From contig JADKGL010000029.1 of assembly GCA_016722295.1 (NCBI GenBank), positions 275,595 to 339,594 on the forward strand: a stretch of 64,000 bases of DNA. The letters run 5' to 3'. Positions 57,132-64,000 of this stretch are shown here, one piece after another. Every line of letters starts with the position of its first letter. Position 1 is the stretch's first letter. Origin of the DNA: Saprospiraceae bacterium. GTDB taxonomy: Bacteria > Bacteroidota > Bacteroidia > Chitinophagales > Saprospiraceae. Below the pieces are notes generated by a model. The model was not told the DNA's origin. It ran no database searches and was given only the letters and a program-made list of their open reading frames with translations. The position numbers and the translations under genes were made by a program.

Positions 57132-59427
57132 TTAGGCTTTGAGTAACTTGAAGCTTTGGCTTTTAGTTTTAGACATAATTTGTATAAAGTAGATTCCTGA
57201 ATTCAACATTTGAATATTGATTTTCGAATATTTGTCATCGCTTGATTTAGTAAGTATTATTTTTCCTTTATTGTCTATAATATTTATTTGAATATTTTCA
57301 GCGGCTATATTAGTTATTGTGATTTCATCAACAGAAGGATTTGGAAAAATTTTGATATCTTCTATCGTCGTTGTGTTTTGATCAGTAACACAATCATTCT
57401 TCGCAGCAATACTTGGCTTTGAAAATTCTTGTAGTGCAAGTCCACATCGACCATAAGATATATCCTCACCGAGTGCAGGAATCTTCAAGGAATCAATTAT
57501 GATATTTCCATCATTGAAGTATAAAGTCTCTCCCGATTTTGATAATTTAAAATTAGAATGCAATCCAACATCAGTACCATCTTCATCTGCCCAGATCACA
57601 AGATAAGTATTGGCTTTTATAATAGTGTCTGGTATCAGATATTTTTTCAAATTCGATTTATCATCTGTTAAATACCAGCCACAAAGTTCGATGTCGCGAC
57701 TACTCGCATTCCATAGTTCAATCCAATCATCATAATCGCCTTGTGCATCTTTCGTATAAGTTTGATTCGAACTCATGCATTCATTGATATAAATTTCATC
57801 AACTGCAATGGAAGAACTATTGATCTGCAATGTATGGAATTCATATTCTGCTCTAGCTGGTGATAGTACTGCTATATTATTATTCTCGGCATAGATATAA
57901 TATTGCATTTCTGTATTGCGACCCGTGAAAATACTTGTCGCATAGATGCCATCATTTGCTACACCATCATCATGCAAGCCATCATCATACATTGTTGCTT
58001 TTTGAAAAATATCTTGTTTATTGAATCGGGTAAAAAGAGTGCAAGTATTAGCATTAGTTACTTTAACACTGATCTTAATGTTCATGTTTTTTGTAATCAA
58101 TGATGGTGTTATAATATCTGATATCGTCGGTTGCACAACATTTAATTCACTAGTCGTCTTTAGAAAGTTTGCTCTCGCTGTAGAGAGTGAAATCAATCCT
58201 GGATAAGTTTTTCCCATTGGAGCATTATTTGTATAATCATTTTGTAGATTCCCAAGAAAGGCGCTAGTTGGAAAAAATTTATTTGCATCATCAGTAGCTG
58301 CTTGCTTGATAAGATTTTGCAATTGCAGTCCCAATGTTGTATAATGATTATTTGCCACTGCATCTTCCATGATTGTCTTCAGATGGGCAAAGTATCTTTT
58401 TTTAATGAAGCATTCGCCATCAGTTTTGCAATAAGAGGTCTAGCATTATTTGTGAAATGCAGTGAAGGTGTCAAACTCAACATTTGACTCAAAGACAAAC
58501 TTCCCGTACCACTATTGTTGAATGCTCCATAGAATTCATTGAGATCCCACATGATTGTATTAAATCTTTTATTATTGTCTTGGTAAATCAAATAGTTATG
58601 TCCAGATCCAGAATAACTATCGAAATTGACATAATAATTATTCAAAGCCAACATCCATATTGCTCGATCCACATCCAATATTTTTTCAATCTCTGTCGAG
58701 TTGTTATTCAAAATATTGATCAGTTTATACAATTCTGACCAACCATAATCCGATTCGATCTCATAACTATTTTTATAACAATTGGAATCCGACGAACTAT
58801 AACTCAATGTTGGCATCTGATTCATTGTTGAACAACCAGTCGGTAATGTTACTTTTTTTTCAGCTTGATCGCATTGAAAAAACGCATTGTCAGATGAGTA
58901 ATAATTATTCGAGCAAAAATCTTTAGATACATTCTCAACATTCGTGTAAAGCCCTATATATGCATTGTTGATATATACCTTAATGAAATTGGCTTGTGAG
59001 GCAGGCATGTATTTTCTAGTGATGTAATATCCCATGACTTCTCTCAGGAGACTTGGATCCATGAATCCGTTGGATAATTTCAGCGTATTATATCCTTGAA
59101 AATTTTGATCTGATTTGATAAAATCTAATTTTACATTCAATGGATTTTTACTCTTGTTGGATTGTATGTACTGTTTCCTTTATAGCGAATTCCAACACTA
59201 TCGAATACTACACCATTCAATTCTACTTTTGTGGCAATCAATCTTGCACTTACATCTGCTGTGTGCAATGAATCTAATTTTTGATCCCAATTGGTGAATG
59301 GAAAGTTGATCCGCAATTCTTGAATTGTATTGAGATCATAAAGCGATTGGGCCGCAATTTTGTTATTCGATACAAAGAGAACTAGCAATAATATTGCAAC
59401 AATATTGACACGATATTTATTTTTCAT
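57132..59427 (-). CDS. Secreted CotH-type kinase-like protein with lamin tail and sorting domain, frame disrupted
   Basis: Three pieces read as one protein of about 765 residues: 59427-59137, 59140-58379 and 58370-57132. Adding one A to the A run near 59146 gives VKNPLNVKLDF, and one A to the run near 58387 gives LKKRYFAHLKTIMEDAV, which restores the frame. Order: signal peptide (ending KIAAQ); CotH domain (FDSVGIRYKGNST, SGHNYLIYQDNN, FNTIMWDLNEFYG, the last two matching the atypical kinase core); Ig-like domain; a lamin tail domain (INECMSSNQTYTKD, DDWIELWNASSRDIELCGWYL); and a type IX sorting domain. CotH homologues in Bacillus phosphorylate spore coat proteins; the target here is unknown. 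Both breaks lie in homopolymers. Confidence 0.85.
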
Positions 59428-59460
59428 AAAAGATTATTCATTTTTATTTTATACTAAAAG

Positions 59461-59475
59461 CTGACTCAAAGTCAG
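59461..59475. repeat. Short inverted repeat upstream of the CotH gene
   Basis: CTGACT and AGTCAG flank CAA, 34 bp upstream of the CotH start and about 90 bp before the divergent clpB promoter box. It could be an operator, but 6 bp arms can arise by chance in AT-rich DNA. Confidence 0.3.
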
Positions 59476-59562
59476 AAATATTTCTATTTCCTGCAAAAGT
59501 GACAATTTTTTAAGAATTATTGTGACATTTTGACTTGAAAAGGGCATTGGTTATAAATTTGA

Positions 59563-59570
59563 TATATTTG
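59563..59570 (+). promoter_or_regulatory. Bacteroidota -7 promoter element of clpB
   Basis: TATATTTG fits TAnnTTTG exactly, 17 bp before the clpB ATG. No heat-shock operator (CIRCE-type) was seen. Confidence 0.55.
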
Positions 59571-59587
59571 AGTTAAAATAGGATTAC

Positions 59588-62305
59588 ATGACTTACGAAA
59601 ATTTTACAATAAAGGCACAAGACGCCATCCTCAGGGCGCAAGAAATAGCAACCAATCTAGATCAACAAATCGTAGATAGCTGCCACTTAGCAAAAGCAGT
59701 TATTGAAGTTGACGAAAAGTTGGCTGAGTTTATTTTTTCAAAATTGGCAGTTAATGTCCAGAAATTAAAACATGAATTGGATACTGCGATCAGATCTGTT
59801 CCAAAAGTACAAGGTGGAGGCAAACAATATTTATCCAATGATGCAAATCAGATTTTAGTACAAGCTAAAAAGTTGATGCCAGAATTCGGCGATGAATATA
59901 TTTCTCTTGAATTAATTTTAATGGCGATTGCAAAAGGAACAGATTCAGCTTCGAAAATATTTAAATCCAATGGCATCTCAGCGGAGGGAATTAAACAAGG
60001 CATCACCGAACTTCGCAAGGGAAAAAAGTAACCGAAGCAAGCAGTGATGAAAATTATAATGCACTCAATAAATATGCAGTGAATTTTAACGCTGCCGCAG
60101 CTGCTGGAAAACTGATCCGATAATTGGTCGCGACGAAGAAATACGCAGGATCTTCATATCTTGTCAAGACGCAAAAAAAATAATCCCATCATCATCGGAG
60201 AAGCAGGTGTAGGAAAGACAGCCATCGTAGAAGGCATCGCTTGGCGAATCGTCAAAAGTGATGTTCCTGAAAATCTTCAAGACAAACAAATTTTTTCCTT
60301 GGATCTCGCTGCATTAATTGCAGGAGCGAAATATAAAGGTGAATTTGAAGAAAGACTCAAGGCAGTCGTAAAAGAAGTCAATGAGTCTAATGGCAAAGTC
60401 ATTTTATTTATTGATGAAATCCACTCATTGATAGGTGCAGGTGGAGGCAGTGGAAGTATTGATGCAGCCAATATTTTAAAACCCGCATTGGCTCGGGGCG
60501 AACTACACACTATAGGTGCAACGACATTAGATGAATATCAAAAATATTTTGAAAATGATAAAGCACTCGTCCGAAGATTCAACCTGTAATGATTGATCGA
60601 AGCCTTCTGTCGAAGATACAATATCTATCTTGCGAGGAATACAAGATAAGTATGAAGTATTTCACAAAGTAGCGATACAAGATGAAGCATTGATTGCTGC
60701 TGCAGAATTATCACATCGCTATATCTCTGATCGATTTTTACCAGACAAGGCGATAGATTTGATCGATGAAGCTTCTGCAAAATTGAGATTGGAGTTGGAC
60801 AGTGTTCCAGAAGAAATAGATGAGAAAGATCGCAAAGTGCGACAACTTGAAATCGAGCGTGAAGCTGTAAAGCGAGAAAAAGAAAGGCAAAACTTAAAAA
60901 AGCGATAGAAGAGCAACTCGCCAATGCAAAACAAGAATTGGATTCACTAAAAGCAGCTTGGAAATCAGAAAAGATATCGTTGACGAAATTCAAACCATCA
61001 AGAAAAATTGATGAGATCAATATCGCAGCTGAAAGCTGAGCGCGAAATGACTTCGGTATGGTCGCAAAACTAAAATATGGCGACCTCAAAGAACAAGAAG
61101 CACTTTTGAAAACATCAGAAGAAAAGTTAGCTAATTTACCTGAAGGATCGCGATTCACATCGGACTGTGTCACTTCCAATGATATCGCCGCAGTAGTGAG
61201 CAAATGGACTGGAATTCCATTGCAAAAAATGATGCAAAGCGAGAGAGAAAAATTGCTATTGCTTGAAGATGAATTGGGCAAACGCGTCATCGGACAGAAA
61301 GAAGCTGTTCGCGCAGTGTCTGATGCGGTGAGAAGAAGCAGAGCAGGATTGCAAGATCCAAACAAGCCGATAGGTTCTTTTATTTTCTTAGGACCTACAG
61401 GAGTTGGAAAAACAGAATTAGCAAAGGCATTAGCAGAAGTTTTATTTGATGATGAGAAAGCGATGACACGCATTGACATGAGCGAATTCATGGAAGCTCA
61501 TGCTGTAGCGAGACTCGTAGGTGCGCCTCCAGGATATGTAGGCTATGATGAAGGAGGTCAATTGACCGAAGCAGTGCGCATGAAGCCTTATTCTATCATA
61601 TTGTTGGATGAGATCGAGAAGGCACACCCTGATACATTCAATATATTATTACAAGTATTGGATGACGGACGTCTAACAGACAACAAAGGACGAGTTGCCA
61701 ATTTTAAAATACAATCATCATCATGACTTCCAATATGGGATCTGAATTGATCCTTGAAAATTTTGAAGATCTAGAAGCACTTGGTGATAAACATAGAGCA
61801 GATATCATCGAGACAACGAAGATCGAAGTGGTTCGAAAAACTAAAAGAGAATCTTCGTCCAGAATTTCTCAATCGTATCGATGAGAAAATCATGTTCCTT
61901 CCATTGACAAAAGAAGAAATCAAAAAGATCGCAGGATTGCAATTGAGATCATTGACAAAGAATCTTAAAGCTCAAGGCATCGATATCGAGATCTCAGAAA
62001 AAGCATTGAATCTCTTAAGTGATTTGGGTTATGAACCACAGTTTGGAGCGAGACCACTAAAGCGAGTGATCCAAAAGAAATCATCAATGAACTGGGCAAA
62101 CTCATGCTGGTGGCAATCTCATCCAAGACGGCAAATCCCATGGTAGATGCAGATCAAAAAGGATTTGTCTTCAATGGAAAATCACATAGGCATCTCCACT
62201 CAAAAACCAGAGGAGCGTGCCAAGCAACTCAACGAACTCACCAGAGCAACCCAAAGACTTGAAGACGCTGCCAAAGCGGTGAATGGAGAGGATAAGGAGG
62301 AATAG
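59588..62305 (+). CDS. clpB: ATP-dependent chaperone ClpB, frame heavily disrupted
   Basis: ClpB is the AAA+ disaggregase working with DnaK. Fragments follow the ClpB order: N domain (YENFTIKAQDAILRAQEIA), Walker A-1 GEAGVGKTAIVEG, FIDEIHSLIGAGGGSGSIDA, GATTLDEYQKYFE; the middle coiled coil; GIPLQKMMQSEREKLL, RVIGQKEAV, Walker A-2 GPTGVGKTELAKALAE, GAPPGYVGYDEGGQLTE, and the C-terminal LRPEFLNRIDEKIMFLPL and GARPLKRVIQ. Total length about 2,720 bp suits a full gene of about 870 codons. The frame breaks at least eight times (for example one base missing in GGGAAAAAAGT near 60027, in AAACTGATCC near 60115, and several near 60580-60600 and 60900-61060). The density of breaks points to sequence errors at a contig end rather than decay. 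The gene is followed by a good terminator. Confidence 0.9.
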
Positions 62306-62331
62306 GAGTAGAAATATATTATTGTTTTAAG

Positions 62332-62369
62332 ATAGGTATTGTTTTGTGGCGATACCTATTTTTTTTTTT
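62332..62369 (+). terminator. Intrinsic terminator of clpB
   Basis: ATAGGTAT (62332-62339) and ATACCTAT (62352-62359) form the stem, followed by a long T run to 62369, 27 bp after the clpB stop. Confidence 0.82.
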
Positions 62370-62474
62370 ACCTAAAATTGAAAGATTAATAATTTTTGTA
62401 TTGTCAGAAGTAATTTCAATTCCATTTTTTCGTATTATTGTAGGATCAAGTGAGTTTGAAACTTTATTCACACG

Positions 62475-62553
62475 ATGAAAAAAATCGCAACCATATTACT
62501 CGTTAATTCTATGGAATTCAATTTAGCTCAATTTGATTCCACCTCAATATGGT
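62475..62553 (+). CDS. Signal-peptide start of a broken secreted protein gene
   Basis: MKKIATILLVNSMEFNLAQF reads as a bacterial signal peptide from the ATG at 62475, then meets a stop at 62553 after STSIW. The following few hundred bases continue in short shifted frames (for example MYSKDVYKQTVIYL near 62560). The gene is probably real but its sequence is too error-rich to read. Family unknown. Confidence 0.4.
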
Positions 62554-63060
62554 AATGTACTCCAAAGATGTTTATAAGCAAACAGTCATTTATCTATGTG
62601 TAAAATCATATGAAGATTTAGGAAAGAAGATTTGTAGAACTTTGTTAACGCTTATATAAACCCTAAAGTGATCTCGATGACGGTTTATAAATAACCCAGC
62701 CCGGCTTTAAAGACAGGAATAGCCATAATATGTGTCTGCTCTATACTAGCTTTAATTCAAGATCAAAAGAGAAAAATAAATGAGCAATATGTGATTTATA
62801 TGAAACTCATCGAATCTTACAAAAATACTCTGTGATAGTCTTAAGGAAAACATACAATTATGTATTTATTAAAATCTCAGATTTAGCAAAAGAGGATCGG
62901 TTAGAAGAACGACTTTAGACAAAGAATCTGTTCAGGCCACAAATTGAGAACTTGTCCCAAATGGATTGAGAGTTAAGCGGTATTTAAATCTGCTCTATTA
63001 AGAGTACATAAATTAGATTCTTAATTGCATCTTTGGATTCCCAACTTATTCACTGTAGGA
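62554..63060. other. Unreadable stretch, probably coding with many indels
   Basis: No frame stays open for more than about 35 codons, and no motif is recognisable. It lies between two broken genes at the error-rich right end. Composition is like the neighbours. I see no RNA gene or mobile element. Confidence 0.4.
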
Positions 63061-63375
63061 TATACAAAAACTAAAGCAATGACTATTATATTACATGGAC
63101 CATTGGAATCAGAAGGAGAAAGTGTTGCCCATTGCCCAAAAAGCTTATGAAGTGTTGAAGGAAATTTTGATGGTTATGAATTGGCACATCCATCAGATCG
63201 ATATTATACTAATGGTAAAAAAAAACAAAGATATGGTACAGCTTATTTCATCGAAGATAAAATCTATTTATTTCTGTGAAGATCCAAAGAATTTGGAGAA
63301 GAGAAGAAAAATGGATATCCCAACAGTAAAGAGTTTAAGCAATACTACAAAAACAAACCAAAAGGGGAAAGATAA
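63061..63375 (+). CDS. Broken gene, unknown product
   Basis: Pieces of one protein appear in shifted frames: DGYELAHPSDRYYTNGK, KQRYGTAYFIEDKIYLF, and a C terminus KNGYPNSKEFKQYYKNKPKG with stop at 63373-63375. The Tyr/Asn/Gly/Lys-rich pattern with repeated NGK and NGYP turns is reminiscent of MORN-type repeat proteins, but it is too short to name. A competing longer frame (63095-63394) gives less protein-like sequence. Coordinates of the start are approximate. Confidence 0.4.
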
Positions 63376-63689
63376 AATCATGCTAATATTATGATAATAA
63401 AAATTAATATTTCTAAATCTGAAATATTTTGAAACCTAAAAATGAACATGACCAAATTAATACAATACGAAAAGTTAGTTCAGTTAGCTTATTTCTTTGT
63501 TTCGTTTCAATATCTCGCATGTGTCTAAACTAGGAAAAAATCAAGAGGGAAGGATTATTTAGAATCGATCAATGAAATCTATAAAACCAACTATTAGAAT
63601 TGAAAGACAAGATAAATTTATAGTTACGAGGAGTCCAAATTGCATAACTAATTCACTGATAGCAGGTTTTTAATGAAATGCCCGATATG

Positions 63690-64000
63690 GATAATAAAAT
63701 GCATTCTTACCAGTCCTATTAGGGGTAAGACTAAAACTTATATTTCTTTTGGTTTACTACTTGCCCTCCATGTATAGAAAATGTTCTGTTTGAACCATAT
63801 ACAACAAAAAATTTGCAAACAAGAACATTGAGTTTATTTCATTTTGTCGAAATAGCAAAACATTACTTATGAACTTTAAACGATAAACCATCCAACTTTA
63901 AAATTTACCGGACTCTGACAAGCTGATTGACAGTGTCAATCACAGTTTTGGGTATCCACTTCTGTTGATTGTGGATAAGCAAAATACTATAAAAGATGTA
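63690..64000 (+). CDS. TlpA-like thioredoxin-fold protein, broken and cut by the window end
   Basis: The frame reads MPDMDNKMHSYQS, then, after in-frame stops caused by probable indels, FFWFTTCPPCIENVLFEP, a CxxC thioredoxin active site of the TlpA/ResA type. The last bases read SFGYPLLLIVDKQNTIKDV, the cis-proline segment and following strand of the same fold. Such proteins are periplasmic disulfide reductases in Bacteroidota. The N-terminal part cannot be placed and the C terminus lies beyond the window. Confidence 0.65.

Noticed and set aside
59588..62305. Programmed frameshifting in clpB or other broken genes
   Set aside because: There is no slippery heptamer with a downstream structure, the number of breaks in clpB is far too high, and ClpB families are not known to use frameshifting.

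Overview
The window looks like a chromosomal contig end from a member of the Bacteroidota, most likely a Saprospiraceae-like lineage. The grounds are a PorV-PorU-PorP-GldJ cluster (type IX secretion and gliding), at least five large secreted proteins, most ending in type IX sorting domains, about ten TAnnTTTG promoter boxes typical of the phylum, very few Shine-Dalgarno sequences, and strongly AT-rich DNA (roughly one third G+C by eye, not computed). No insertion sequence, prophage, CRISPR array or defence island was seen.

Layout. 0-9.4 kb: porV and porU (-), then porP, gldJ and murF (+). 9.4-13 kb: two tandem secreted metzincin paralogues (-). 13.1-16.5 kb: tRNA-Lys(UUU), a small secreted protein, and a TPR sensor kinase homologue whose phospho-acceptor histidine is asparagine. 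16.7-25.5 kb: housekeeping genes glyS, gyrB, tsaE, ald and lon, with a candidate stand-alone structured RNA between ald and lon, then a small cysteine-rich lipoprotein. 25.6-29.4 kb: a cationic amino-acid permease, a membrane Fe-S protein, and a PyrR-like phosphoribosyltransferase. 29.4-41.6 kb: a lamin-tail/cupredoxin cargo protein, a small secreted protein, and one giant (about 3,000 codon) M36 metalloprotease with glycine-rich, HYR-like, dockerin, cohesin-like and sorting modules. 41.7-52.8 kb: xerD, kynU-kmo, a thiolase, a small cargo protein, a PTPS/QueD homologue, holB-ricT and lpdA. 52.9-59.4 kb: a lipoprotein / ECF sigma factor / anti-sigma-like barrel operon, an inverted-repeat-rich spacer, and a CotH-type cargo protein. 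59.6-64 kb: clpB and at least three further genes, all with badly broken reading frames.

How it fits together. PorV, PorU, PorP and GldJ belong to the machinery that exports and surface-anchors proteins carrying C-terminal sorting domains. The metzincin pair, the lamin-tail/cupredoxin protein, the giant M36 protease, the 235-residue protein and the CotH protein are the likely clients.

Data quality. Most broken genes can be restored by adding or removing one base in a short homopolymer, or by a single-base change. Such breaks are scattered through the first 59 kb and become dense after 60 kb. They look like residual indel errors, worst at a low-coverage contig end, rather than real gene decay. 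Broken genes are therefore given here as single CDS spans with the break points stated.
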